Of a DNA stretch of 64,000 nt, positions 19,425-32,413 are shown in pieces (within the stretch, counting starts at the first letter, position 1; every line of letters begins with the position of its first letter). The notes beneath the pieces are model-generated. The model saw nothing but the letters and a program-made list of their open reading frames with translations. It searched no databases and was not told where the DNA came from. The position numbers were made by a program, and so were the translations under genes. The stretch is from Lutjanus erythropterus (Eukaryota; Chordata; Actinopteri; Lutjaniformes; Lutjanidae), in contig CM034603.1 in assembly GCA_020091685.1 (NCBI GenBank), positions 10,274,683-10,338,682 on the forward strand. Direction: 5' to 3'.

Positions 19425-21744
19425 TGTGCAGGTATGGCTGCTGTGATTCACACCATATCCTGAATGTCACGACTGAGACAGTGACTGCTGCACTACAGCC
19501 CGAAGACTGATTACGGAAGAAATGTCAAGAGTTCAAAACATCAAAAACCTCTGAGACATTCAGAAGTGGGTTACTGTTTCTTTTAAAGGCTCATGCAGTA
19601 ATCTGAGAAGGAACGTGCCCCTGACTGAGCCTTTAATTCAGGACAGTTTTTTTAAATTTGATTTGTCTTGGACATGAACAAAGATGGATCATACTGTTAA
19701 GGTTGACACCTTCATTGAATCTGGATGATGATCACATATTTATTCGCCAAGATACTGATGTTCTATAAATATAATAGAAGATATAAATTACTGTATGTTA
19801 ATAAATGTGTGAATATGTCAACAATCACCACTGGTATGACTGCATATGAACCACAACACAACTCACAAATACAAATCTTTATTTGATATGAAAAGGCAAA
19901 CAGACTTTCCTCATCATTGATATGTATATTTACAAACACCACACTGGCTATCTGTACTACATGTTTGCTAAAGTTGTTTTGAGTCCAGGGTTATATGTTC
20001 CTTTGTTTGAGTCTATAATAATGATGAAGATGAATATGAACATGTGGAGGAGCAGCAGGGTGGGGTTGATCATCTCAGGAAAGTTCCACATTAGCTGGAG
20101 CTCTCTGACTCTCAGGAATGTTCCAATAATTTTAACTCCATGGCAGTGATTGTGTTACCCTGTATGAACAAACCCACCCAGCTGCCTCCGACACACATCT
20201 GCCCGAGTATACAAACGGGCATATGCAGTATATAACAATACTATAAAAGCTTATGGAGTACTGTACATGTACTTCTTAAAGTAAAAAATCTAATCTCAGA
20301 GATATGGTCGTTGTCAAGGCACTGTCGTGATGCAGAATTAGAATACAGCCACACATGAATTTAGACCATCAGCAAAGAATTGATTATAAGAACCCATGAC
20401 TGCAGATCTGAGCCTGTCATTAAGTGTACTGAGCAGGATTGAAGGGGTGGGCAGGGGTGTCAATAGTGAGGATTAATACCAAATATTACATCATGTAATA
20501 TCATTTTAGGCACATAAACACACTTGTTAGTGCAGCAGAAATGTTGGTTCAGAGAGCTGAAAGAGTTTTGCTGTAACATAAATGTAATTTAAGCCAGGGC
20601 TGTGTAATATATCTATTACATCGATATTGTGACATGAGATTAGCTATCTTAGATTCTGGATATCATGTCATGACATGGCATTACTGTTGTCTTTTCCTGT
20701 TTTAAAGGCGGCATTACAGTAAAATCATGTAATTTTCCGAACTTAGCAGACTGCTCTAGCTGTTCTATCATTTGCTTTTACCCACTTTGTCATTATATCC
20801 AACTTACTGATGATTATTCTTTTGTATAAAGCACCAATAGTCATCCCCACAAGTCCGTATCAGTATTGAGGATGTATTTGGTTAAAAATAGATATTTTTT
20901 AAGCTATGTTGCCTAGCCCAATTGTTTTTTTTTTTCAATCTGTACAAAAACCTATGTATAAAAATGGCAGCTCCAATGGAGACTGTAGGAAGTTACTGCT
21001 GCCAGAGGCCAAGAAAAATATCAGTCCTATAACATTCATAAAAGCAAAACATTATGTTTGTACACAAGATATAACATGTTTAATAGTGAATTTTAAAGAT
21101 GCTGATAGGGAGATATTTTACCTTCAGACAGAGCTGGGCTAGCTAAGTACTTGTCAGCGCATATTAAAAAGAAATGGCAGCTGTTAAAAAAAATGATTGA
21201 GCGGTGATTAGAGTGTATTTAGAAGTAGCCTATGAATGATTCATTCACTTCATTAATCATCATGTACTGCCCACCCCTACTGTACTTCAAAGCCATACAG
21301 AGAGGAGCGTCTCTGTCGGCACATTAGAGTTTACCTATTTCCTCAATACCTTTACAGACGTGACCTGATACGTGTATAGCAATATGTTAACATGCAGAGA
21401 AAAATGTTCAGACACTGTCTGCCTTAACTTACAGTCCAGCAAGAGTGAATAAATGTTGCAGCTGGCATTCCAGTGTCTGTAGATATTTGCAGTATTTACA
21501 CTGAAGTAATCATATTCTTTTTAGCTTGATGCAGATGTAGACAAATATTGATTTTAGAAAAAGTGCATTTTTGTGCATAGGATTAACCTATACTATGACA
21601 AAATCTCAAATTCAGCCCTTCCCTGGAGTGCATCATGATTTTATCAATGTACTGTGATTCTGATGGAAAAGAAACAAAGGTTTTAAATAGCAGGGTATGT
21701 TTTTGCACCTTGATCCAAGTTGGTTGTGTGCCCTTTCAGTGCAC
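19425..21744. other. Shared 3' region between convergent pnkd and tmbim1
   Basis: This is the pnkd 3' UTR followed by the presumed tmbim1 3' UTR in antisense. AATAAA lies on the plus strand at 19800-19805 (pnkd), and AATAAA on the minus strand at 19878-19883 could end a tmbim1 transcript with an 1.86-kb 3' UTR. No coding exon is seen. Confidence 0.5.
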
Positions 21745-24700
21745 TTATTTGGTTGAAGCACCGATAATTTGCAGCAGGAAGATAAAGATCTGGACGATGT
21801 CCACGTAGATGGAAAGTGCGGCGAACACATATTCCTCTGGGCTGATGGAGTGCTTCCTGTTTCCTATCAGCAGCTGCGTGTGGTACGCCAAGAACTACAA
21901 GACAGACGAGAAACATTCAGAGAATAGCACTGCCTGTGACAAGGTGAGAGATAAAGTAATACCACACCGGGGTGTGCATAAGATTGTCAATACACTGTAA
22001 CACCTGTCATGACCATAAAGAAGTATTTATGAATGTTTATGACTGTTATTGTGTCATTTAGTCAATTAGGTCATTTTTAGTGCAAAGTTGACATTGTTTG
22101 AGAGGTCTTTGTTATGACAACTTGACATTTTTAAACTTAAAAGAACCTGTTTGGCTTTATGTATTATATGTGGTTGGTTTTGCCACTGAGCGTCATGAGA
22201 GCCTTAAAAAAAATGTTGCAAATATTTTCCTTGACCTCAAAGTACAGTGGCACATTTTGGACTCATTATAAAGATGTCATGAAGTTTTATTACACTGTCA
22301 AATGCCTTTGTAATGGTGTCATCAAAAAAGTCTTGGACTTCAACTAAAGTGGTACCATTTGCACTTGTCAAAAATGTTATTAAATGTTATAAGGCCAGTT
22401 TGATGACAGAGTAGCATACCAAGGTGTACAGAGTTATTTGATGGGCAGATAACTGTTAGCTAGTTTACATGTTGCCTAAGTAGGCGAACTGCGGTCTGCT
22501 GCTATGTGTAGCAAAGATTAGCTATTGGCCACGGAGTTAGCTGCCTAATTAGCTGACTCAGCTCTTGTAGTGCCAGGTGCCAAAGCCAGCGAGAAAACCC
22601 TTCCCAGACTCATTCAACAGTCACTGACACTCATAAAGACTCCTTCATGTACGTGACAAGTGTCATGTCATGGTAATGACAGCACAATATACTCCCACCC
22701 CTTTCAGTAAAGTGTTACCAAGTAAACAGGATGAAGCCACCATCAAAAGTGACATTGTGAAGCATTTAAATTAAATACTCACCAAAGTGAAGGCAATGGC
22801 TCCCACAGCTGCATAAAGCATGTGAAGCCACAGAATCTGCAACAACAAGCAGTCATTACAATGACAACATCTTGAAAAGGTGTGTTGTTAGGAAATGGTT
22901 TTGTTTAGTGTTTTTAACCTTTACCCTTTTGCCCCATGTTTTCCCAGGTTCAGACTGTTATTCTATGCGTCAACATTATGAAAAGGATTCCCACAGAAAT
23001 AGACGTTTTTGTTAAAGACAAAGATGCATTTTGTTTGACCAGAAACAGCTGATTTATCGCTCTTACCAAAGAGAAACCGAAACAGTAAATTTATCATCAT
23101 ACACTTCATTTAAACTTGATAGAAACAAGTTAAAACCCATGTACTAACTATCACCAGCTCTGGTTTGGTGTAAATAAACACTTAATCCACAGAGTGAGAT
23201 GTAAAGATATTCTATCCTCTCTCATTTGCAGCCTCCCTCTCACTCCTCTGCTGATTTTACATTTAAAGCAGCGAATTAAGGGTCTATTTAAATCAAATCA
23301 GAGGTCTGGAAAGTCGAATCAAGACAGTTTTGATGAGGTTTCCTTTTTTATTACTTATTTTTTATGTTGATAAAATTAGTGTTTCTGCAAATGGAGCAAT
23401 AAACCGACTGTTTTTGGTTAAACCAAAAGGATCATACTCTTTCACAAAAACATGGGAAAATAGGGTCTTGTACTACTATACTCACATATTTGAAGGACAG
23501 CACAATGGTTGTAATGATGCCAGTCACAAAAATTACAATCCCAAGGACACAGAAAAGGCCCTGGCACTTTGTGAAGTCCACCTAGAAAGAAAAACCACCG
23601 CCAGACTTGTTAAAACACGTGACTGCACAAACACACAGTGGCCTTTTGCTGATAAGAACTCGCAGGCGCACACACCATACCTTTGTCTGGAAGCAGAAGA
23701 CGGTGACGGCGATGCAAACGACAGCAGTGATACCAAGAGCGAGAAACACTGCTTTTGTGTCATAGTAACTAAAAACAAAGAGTGACACATGGTTAATTCT
23801 GAGGGAAATGAACTGGTTGTTTATATATTCTATATGGATTATTTAAGTTTCTTTCACCTGGAAATGGAGCCAGTCATGTAGGACAAAGCCAGGGTCTGTA
23901 AAAGAGAAAAAGTGAGAGAGAGAAGTTTTGTTTGTCCATCATCAAAATTGCTGTTACATCACAGCATTTGAGAAAAACCATCCTGTAACTGACTTAAACA
24001 TCTCATCAGATTATATGCTATAAAATGACTTAACAGAAAAATAAGTAGAAAAAAAAGAGTTGGTCACCATAAATAATATTACATGATATATTATTGCAAT
24101 ATATTTTTTAGTTGACAGGTACCAAGTTTGCTAACTGTTATTGAAGCACAGAGCAAAAAAGGGGGTGGGACTTAGGAAGGGTCAATTGTAATAGAGCAGA
24201 GTGACGCTTTCAGGACAGATTCTGAAGCAACACTTGACCCCAAAATCAGAAGCAGATATTTTTTCTATATGTACCTGTAGTGTTAATTATCCATCTAGAT
24301 TTTTTTTAGTGTGAGTCACAGAGTTTTGGAGATATCGACCATATAAATGTCTGCATTCTCTCCAAAATAAAGAAACTAAATGACACTCAACTTGTGTTGC
24401 TCAAAGTGCTAAGGTTTCTCAAGACAATCCACAGACCTTATTCTGAGTTGTTTTATGTAGAAACTACTTTTTCTAAACCGTAGAGAAAACAAACAACATC
24501 TGTGGATAATCTTGAGTAACCAGGTCATGGTTTCTGGAAAGAGGAACTGCTGTTGAGTTTGTCAAATTATTTTTTTTTTTGACACTTTGAGCGACACAAG
24601 CTGAGTGCCATCAAGTTCTATTATATTTGAAAGAAGGCAGACATCTCTACAGCAGATATTACCAAAACTCAGCACCTCACAGTGGATGGATACATTGCAC

Positions 24701-27700
24701 TACAGGCCAGAGGAAAAATATGTAGTTGTGATTTTTGGGTGAACGGTTATCATCTGACCCCCACAAAGCTCTACAATAACAGTCACCTTCTGACAGACAA
24801 TCCATGATCCATTAATTAAGACATGGAGTCAGTGTTGAGCTGATAAAACAACATATCAGAAACATTATTTAAACACAGCCTGAGTCAAATGTGGTGACTC
24901 AGTGCTTAGTTCAAGTATCAGGGTCAAACCTGAAGAAAGCTTTAGTATTTTAGCCTAAGAATAGACTTGAGTCAAGTCCAGGAAATTCTTAGAAGTTATG
25001 TCTCTGCCTCCTGATTCACAAGTCAACAACAATTATGTCTGGCTTACGAAGATAGACAGCAGGATGACGTTCCAGGGGAACCTCCTCCTACAAACAGAGG
25101 GAAAGATTAAATTCAGGTTTGAACATATTCTTTGTACAATTTAAGACTTTGTAGAACTGAGCAGTCAAACTCACCGGGGGCCCTTACAGCAGACCAGCAC
25201 AAGGTGTATGATGAAATACACAGCACTGAAACAACAATATCAATATTAACGAACTTTCATTTTGATTATTTTAAAAGCACATAACTTTAATGTGAGCACA
25301 GAGTGAGACTTACTATGACGCCCAGTAGACGGCTTTGTTTCTCTGTACGAAGTATCTGACAGGCTGGCTGCGGGAAACACAGGCACAGTTAACAGTGTGA
25401 TACACCAGAAAAAAAACCACAAACGAGCACGCAAAACACACACTCTGTATACTCACACAAATGTGAATACGGCCACAATGGCTGTAGTGACGAGGAGCTG
25501 ACATGCCAAAATCAAATACACCTGAGAAACACATGCACACAAAAGGGACATTACACCCCGTAATTTCAAGCAGTTCAGCCCATCCCAAGGCAGCTCTGGC
25601 CCCAGTGAGCTTCTCAAATGAAGGACACACAAAAAGATGTCAACACAACGATGTATGAAAATGTCACACAAATAAACAAATGAACCTGACAACCTTAGCT
25701 TAGCTTTGCACTTTGTCTGTGGCTCAAATGCAACAATAATACATAGCAGATACAAACAGGCTAATCCAGTATGTTTTATGTGACAAGTGTGTTTTACCTT
25801 TCTGATGAAGGCGTGCCGAATGCTCATACTGTCCCAACCGCTGCCACTCGCTGCAAACTCATCACCTGTGTCATCAGTAGGACAGAAATATGAGCACAAA
25901 GAGCTGCAGGACACAATCCAGTTCTTACTAATGAAGACCCAATGTTGAGTCATCATGGTGTAAAGTCAAAGTTAAAGTGATGGTTCGATATTTTTTGGAA
26001 AATACACTCATTTGTTTTCTTGCAGTGTTAGATAAAAGGATTGATAACTCTCTCTCGTGCAGCTATGGGCAGCAGATGGTTAGCTTAGCTTCGCATGAAG
26101 ACTGGAAATGGGCAGAAATGGTTAGCCTTTCTCTGTCTGAAGGTAATATATCTACCTACTAGTCAAATTTCAACTCAAATCATATCTTATTTGCATAGCC
26201 CAATAATCCAAATAACAATTTGCCTCTGGGGGTTTTATAATCTGTGCAGTTTGTAACATTAGTTTCTTTAAATCGTACAAAAACTCAAGCGTATGATGAC
26301 AAATTCAGGTTTGTACAGATTAAACAAACGTGATATAACTTTTGAGCTTCACATATGTTGACAGGCAGATTTTACCTTTGGACAGAGAACGGCTAACTGT
26401 TTCCCCGTTTCCAATCTTTTGCTAAGCTACGCTAATCCAGTGAGTGGGGGCTGAGGGGCTGTCCACATCTGCTTTACGCGGTATGAAACACTTCTCCTTC
26501 AGTTCAAGAAACTCCTGCAGCACCTGAAGGCAGCAGGATATGTTGGAGCCTCTGAGAAGTGCCACACAGGAGTGCAGCACTATTACATAAAAACGTTCAC
26601 TGTGTTTACCTCAACAGACTGGTCAGTTACTCGATTTTCCGCCTTTTTTTTTAATGCAGAGGACATTCAGTTATCAAGGCTAATGTCTTTTCCAACTTTC
26701 TTTTTATCCTTGAAACACACTGCAGTACAAATGTTGTTGTATAACATTAATATCTAAACTATCTGGCCATGTATGAGGTTAGACACACCAGAATTACTGC
26801 TAAAATAATCTCAGTCTGATGTGGTCATCACCAAATCCATTTCTTTCTTTCTTTTTTTTTTTTTTTATCATTATTACCTGACGGAAAATCGTACTCATCT
26901 CAGTCTGGATGCTAATTTGTGGTGAAGTGTTTATGCTGTGGAGCTCTGAATCATTCAGATATGTTGAGACAAATCTTTCCATTTAACTGTGAGTGGAACA
27001 GCTGTTTCAGAAGGGTGAATGGAGACGAGACGCACAGTCCTTGGGCATCTATTATTCAAGTGCAAAATGTGAAACTGAAGGTCCAGTGCATGCTTTTGCT
27101 ACCTGAACTGTGCCTCAGACAAACATACAAAACATATGGATCTGTGTATATTGAGGGCCGTGCAAATTAGGGGAGTTTCCTGGGAGTAACAACAAAAACG
27201 GGGTAAACTTTAGAGCTTTAGTGGTGTTGATGGGCAGATTTTGTTACCTTCAGACAGAGCCAGGCTAACTCTTTCCCGTTTCCAGTGTTTATGCTAAGCT
27301 AACCATCTCCTTCCTGTAGCTTCATGTTTACTGTACAGATGTGAGCGGTATCAATCTTCTCATCGAACTCTAGTCAAGACAGTGAATAAGCATATTTTCC
27401 CAAAATGTTTTACCCTTTATTTAAACAAACTGAGCTTCATTCTGAGTGTAATTCTCTGATCGTCGTGATACTGTAACATTTTAATTATAGCATCAGAATT
27501 TAGCTAGGGACGTTTATTTTTAATCAATTTATTGAACATGATAAAGTAACACAAAACAAATGAAACTCAAAAACCAGGATACTATGATCCCTCTGATGCT
27601 GTATCTTTCTAGAAGCTTGTGATCTACAGTGTCAAATGCTTTTCAAGTCCAGAAATATCCCTGCGGTATCTTCTATGTTTTCTAATTTTACATAGTATTA

Positions 27701-28853
27701 CATAGTATTTTACATATAATTTGTACAGTATATTATGTTTTGTGATGAAGTTATCTAGTCTTGTCTAAAATATTTTTTTCCAGTATTTTAGAGAACTGTG
27801 GAAGCACTGAAACTGGTCTGAAGTTAAAAAGTGCATGTTTGTCTCCAGTTTTAAATACTGGAATGACTGACTGTTTTCATTTAATTTCAAAATACACCAG
27901 TTTGTAAGGACTGATTACAGATGTGACTCTTCTAACTCGAGTTTTTTTTTTTTTTACAGTGTTGATAATTTCATTTTCATCAGTCCCTCTTATAAATATT
28001 GTTTCTTTAACATATATATCTTTACCTTCTACACCATTCCTACTACCAGTCTTTGCAGTTTCCCCGGGTCAAACCAGGACTGACAAACAATTTATTAAAT
28101 TCATCAGCAGCTGAGGTCATATCAGTAATTGTTGGTTGATGTATCCTGCCTTCACAGATCCATTTTTAATTATGTTTTTGAATATTTTCCATATAATTTT
28201 ATTGCCATTCTTCTTCTCCTCCAGTTATTTACTGTAGTATTGTTTTTACTGTTTCTCATGATTTATGTTCATTTGTTTTTTTATGTCTTATATTTGTGTT
28301 CAGTCTCTGTTTTTCTTTTCTTTAAAAATTCCTCATATAATTTTTTTTCTCTTGCATGCATTAAATATTCCATTAGTTATCCACAGCTTCTCAACATATT
28401 TTTGTTCCACTACTTTCTTTATCAGGGGGTAGTTTTTTCCATAGAAAACAGCTGTAGAATTTGTTACAGGCTTCGTTTACATCTTCCACACAGACATTAT
28501 TCCTGTCAAAAGGCTAACCCCATCAGAGCTGCAGTCTTACCTGAGCTCAGGATATCTGATGGCATGGTGGGTGGCATGACAGGGGGCATGGGAGGGGGAC
28601 TGGGGTATCCTGCTCCTGGAGGCCCACCGGAGTGAGGCTGTCCTGGGTACGGCCCAGGTGGATAGCCCCCTGGCTGGCCCGGGTACATAGGGGCGTTGGG
28701 ACCAGCGGGGTAGGGAGCAGAGGGGTGGCCCGGCTGGGGACCTCCATAAGCAGGGAAGCCATACGCAGGGGGTGGTGGGTAATTCCCGCCCTGAGGTGCA
28801 TACAGCGGGCCCCGGGAGTCGTCATACCCTGGAGGGTAGTCTGACCTGGACAT
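21745..28853 (-). CDS. tmbim1: Transmembrane BAX inhibitor motif protein 1 (TMBIM1/RECS1-like)
   Basis: Eleven coding exons read right to left: 28853-28541, 25865-25798, 25521-25457, 25367-25314, 25225-25175, 25087-25048, 23895-23858, 23768-23681, 23581-23486, 22836-22783 and 21894-21745, giving 338 aa. Residues 1-104 are a Pro/Gly/Tyr-rich cytosolic tail. Then come the family entry WDSMSIRHAFIRK, six membrane helices with GPRRRFPWN after helix 2, and a hydrophobic C-terminal segment (VDIVQIFIFLLQIIG). TMBIM proteins are calcium-leak-type channels of Golgi, lysosome and ER that damp cell death. The tail and the neighbouring pnkd and catip genes favour TMBIM1 over GRINA. At residue 294 the usual AYDTQ reads AYHTQ, while the second Asp (321) is kept. 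A splice acceptor 8 bases before the ATG shows a non-coding first exon that I could not place. Confidence 0.93.
24235..24747. mobile_element. Palindromic MITE family C, copy 1 (tmbim1 intron)
   Basis: The left arm (TGTAGTGTTAATTATCCATC, GAGATATCGACC) is an inverted match of the right arm (CTCACAGTGGATGGATACATTGC). The same words recur at 41578-42127. Confidence 0.65.
25972..26440. mobile_element. Palindromic MITE family E with GGTTAGCTTAGC core (tmbim1 intron 1)
   Basis: It starts at a TTAA, then AGTGATGGTTCGATATTTTT, and holds GGTTAGCTTAGC...GACTGGAAA in the left arm and GTTTCCAATC...GCTAAGCTACGCTAA inverted in the right arm. No coding capacity. Confidence 0.65.
27215..27415. mobile_element. 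Half-copy of MITE family E
   Basis: TTACCTTCAGACAGAGCCAG, CCCGTTTCCAGTG and ATGCTAAGCTAACC match the right arm of the 25972 element and continue to CATATTTTCCCAAAATG, the inverted form of its left end. The intron to 28540 has only AT- and T-rich DNA otherwise. Confidence 0.6.
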
Positions 28854-31800
28854 TTCACCTGTGAGGAAGGAAGATGGAGAAAATACACAGTTCATGTGTG
28901 TTTCACATTTCTGTGCACAAAAGTAGACAACAGCGTGAGCAGTAACAGATTTCCATGGCGAATACTATGCATCAATTTCAGCTTTTCACAGATATATAGG
29001 TATAAGCACAAGTCCTTTAATGTTGCTCTAATCAATATTTTTTATATCAAGAATATTAAAGAACCAGTGTGTAAGATTTAGTGGTATCTAGCTGTAAGCT
29101 TGCTGATTGCAAGCACCTCATGTCACTCTCCCCTTCCAAATTTGTGGGAGCACCGCAACTGGCAGCAAAACTCATGCAAAATGAGAATCATCTTATCTAC
29201 AGCAAGTATTTGGCTACTGTTGAAGATAGCAGTGCAACATGGCAGCCTCCATGGAAGAGTACTTGCACCCTCCGTAGATATAAACAGCTCATTCCAAGGT
29301 AACAAAAACCAAACAATTCTTATTTTCAGGTGATTATACACCAGCTAAATATACGAACATATTCACATACATATATATTATATTCCATTTCTGCCATATT
29401 CTGCCAATAAATTGCCCTAAATCTTTAACACAGGACCTTTACCAATGGATTAAATGACTCTATAAATGTGAAATGAGTAGTAATTATGAACCCATGGAGA
29501 ATTACTGGTGCAATCCCATTATTCTGACTGACCATTAATCTGAAACCCAAGTGGTCTGAAAAATGTCCCACTAGACATATTTATATTGTGTAAAAAAAAA
29601 TCACCTTGGTATTTGCCTCAAAAATCAAGGCTAGTGTCATCTAATCCATAATCATACAGTAGGGATGGGAAATGTGAGTAAAATGTCCCATCAGCATAGG
29701 TCGCTAATTTTATATTGCACCATCTCTGTAACACTCAAACACTCCATCTCCACTCTCATGCCCTACGCCACTGATTCCACTGCCCTCCACTCTCCATGTG
29801 TTTTGTGTGCTTTTGTTACAAGTTATATAAAAAACACCCTGGCTGTTAAAAAAAAAATCTTCTGACGGTACATATATGGTCACTTCTACCAGGCCTGTCT
29901 GGTTGCTGTTGGAGTATGTGTGGATTTGTGTGCACACATATTTATCCAACACTTAAGATTTGTCTGCATAATAATAATACTTGAACTTATAGGATACATT
30001 TGAGGTTGTATCAGGTTAAAGTGAACATATGGTTTTGCTTAGCAATGTGGTTTCCAAAAACCACATATGCCTCTTAGGGAAACTTCTAATAATAAACCAC
30101 ACACACACACACTCTCACACACAGTGCTGTCACATATGACCAAACTATTCCATGTTTCTGCAATAAGTATTAAAAGAGCTGTGGTACTTTTACAGGATAC
30201 TTTAAGTGCTTTACCAACAACATTAATCCTCTTTAACAATGTGAATTATTTAGATTTAAAGACATTTCTCCTAATATGGATTTACACTCTTGATGATTTT
30301 ACACCATACCATATAACAATAGAAACGGAGCGACCATGTAAAAGAGACTGACCTGTGTTTCTAAGTTTCCTCGGTTATTTAGAAAATACCAAATGTCCTC
30401 TGAGCTCCATTTTCACTGGTACTTTTAGGGGAAGACGCACAGTAAAGGAATTCAAGAGCTGGCTCCACCTCGTGCTGCCATTACATCACATATCCAGCAC
30501 CAAGCAACAGGACAGAAAACACTAAATGGAAAAAGTGCTTCAGAGTGTGTGCACTCAGACAGTCATAGAACGAGCCACAGGGCTGTTCCCTGCTTTCGTC
30601 ACTGATACACATGGGTAACAGACGGGAGTGTGTTTGAATATGAGGGCGTAACTCTTCTCTAGGAGTCTTGACATTGAGAATCTGTTGCAGTTGCTGGCAG
30701 ACAAATAGTAGCAAAAAAATATGTTCAAGGTGGTGGCTTGAGTTGACTTCCCACGTCTGATTTATACATGTCACCGTCGCCACCACCAACGCTACGGCCT
30801 GAGGTGTTGTAAAGTATGAACCCTTTGACAACACTGCGACAAGTCTGTTTACATCCAGCCAGCTCCACATGAACTACAATTACACAAATATCTCTTCGCC
30901 CGTCACTGGCAGCAAGAAATGGAAGTTACGTCATGTGAAGCCTGTCATGTGAGCAGACAATAACAGGACGAATTGGTTTGGTGAAGCTTCTAATTTTGTG
31001 TTTGAGGCTGTCTAAGGTTTTCATTTGACTTAATATCTTAAGATATGAAGTTGGTGTTGACTAAATAACCCATAAGGTGATCAGTATTTATTATTAGTAT
31101 TTACTGTTAGTGAGGCTTTAGTGGTACCAATACAATCTTCCTGTATTTGGCCTTTGTCATCATGATGTTGCCCACTTCTTCTCTCCAAGTGGTGTAATTC
31201 TGCAGTGTTTGCAACATGATACTGACACTTTTTAAATTACCGGACTATTTTTGCAAGTTTTAACAGTTTTCTGTCCTCCACAATAACGTTAGGGTCAGCA
31301 GATGATCATTAGGGACTGTGTAAAAACTATTAGGGGGAAATGGGGTAAGAAAGGTGGTAGGGTATGGTATTTTTTCTTTTTTGGGAGAGCAGAAGAGAGT
31401 AGGGCTGGCCAAAATATCAGTATTATATAGTATCGCAATATGAAATCTAATTTATCTAAAAAATCTAAAAATCTAATTTGGTTAATAATTTTTTGTCAAA
31501 GCACAAATAGTCATCACAACAGTTACTCTCACAGTAATCATATTGAAGTATTTGGTCAAAAAGCTTGTGATATTTTATTTTGTCTATATCATCCAGAATT
31601 AATACATCAAACTCATTTTATTACTTTAGCTGCTTCCAGTCCTTGAAGTACACAACATGTTGTCAGTCACAGCCTACATGATCAATAATTATTAATATCA
31701 ACCAATATGAAACTTCAGTATCATGGTAGGTTTTTCAGCTGTATTGCCCAGGTCTAAAAGAGTTTTTCTTATATGGTAAATAGTTTAAAGCTGCAAAGAT

Positions 31801-32068
31801 ATTCCAGTCATCAATTAATCAATCAACAGAGAATTAATAGGCAACTATACAGCAATTTAATTATTTTTTAAATTAATTTTTCAAGGAAGAATATGAGAAA
31901 TTAAATGGTTCCCAGTTCTCAAATGTGAGGCTTTGATGCTTATTCTTGCCTTGCATAATAGAAAACTAAATAACCTGGGGTTTTGTACAAGACATCTGAA
32001 GAGCATCGGAAACTGGGATGGACATTTCCCCCATTTCCACGTTTTACAGACCAAATGATTTTAACTGA

Positions 32069-32362
32069 TAAAAGCTGGGGTAGGCAGTTTATTTTTCCGT
32101 AAGTTCCATAATAACGTGCAAGTATAACTTAATTCAAGTGGTTTAAGAGAAAACTAGACTTCTGCTCCTCTTGGCTGCGTTTTCAGGCTTTAGAAAATCT
32201 AACCTGTGATGAGACACTTTGCCCAGTCAAGTTTGGTAAGACAGTTGATTGTTGAGTCTCATTTTTAAAATATTTTTAGTTTCATTTTCAGTATTTGACA
32301 ATCTAGGAATGGGACTCAACAATTAACTGTCTTTCTCCACAACTGCTTTCTGCACCTTTAAT
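32069..32362. mobile_element. MITE with 23-bp inner hairpin, inserted in copy 3
   Basis: The termini AAAGCTGGGGTAGGCAGTTT and AACTGCTTTCTGCACCTTTA are imperfect inverted repeats. Inside, 32240-32262 and 32309-32331 are near-perfect inverted arms (ACAGTTGATTGTTGAGTC against GACTCAACAATTAACTGT). A partial relative lies at 5565. Confidence 0.6.
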
Positions 32363-32366
32363 AAAA

Positions 32367-32367
<1 letters not shown>

Positions 32368-32413
<46 letters not shown>
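32368..32413. repeat. ACT trinucleotide microsatellite, followed by AAT repeats
   Basis: About fifteen perfect ACT units, then AATAATAGTAATAAT to about 32447. Confidence 0.95.

Noticed and set aside
21745..28853. Calling this gene grina (TMBIM3) because of the Pro/Gly-rich tail.
   Set aside because: The membrane-domain words (SIRHAFIRKV, FCFQTKVDFTKC) and the pnkd and catip neighbours fit TMBIM1 better.
30481..30870. A 129-codon minus-strand open frame between tmbim1 and casp8.
   Set aside because: No domain, splice context or promoter is evident; it could overlap the unplaced tmbim1 first exon, but nothing shows coding use.
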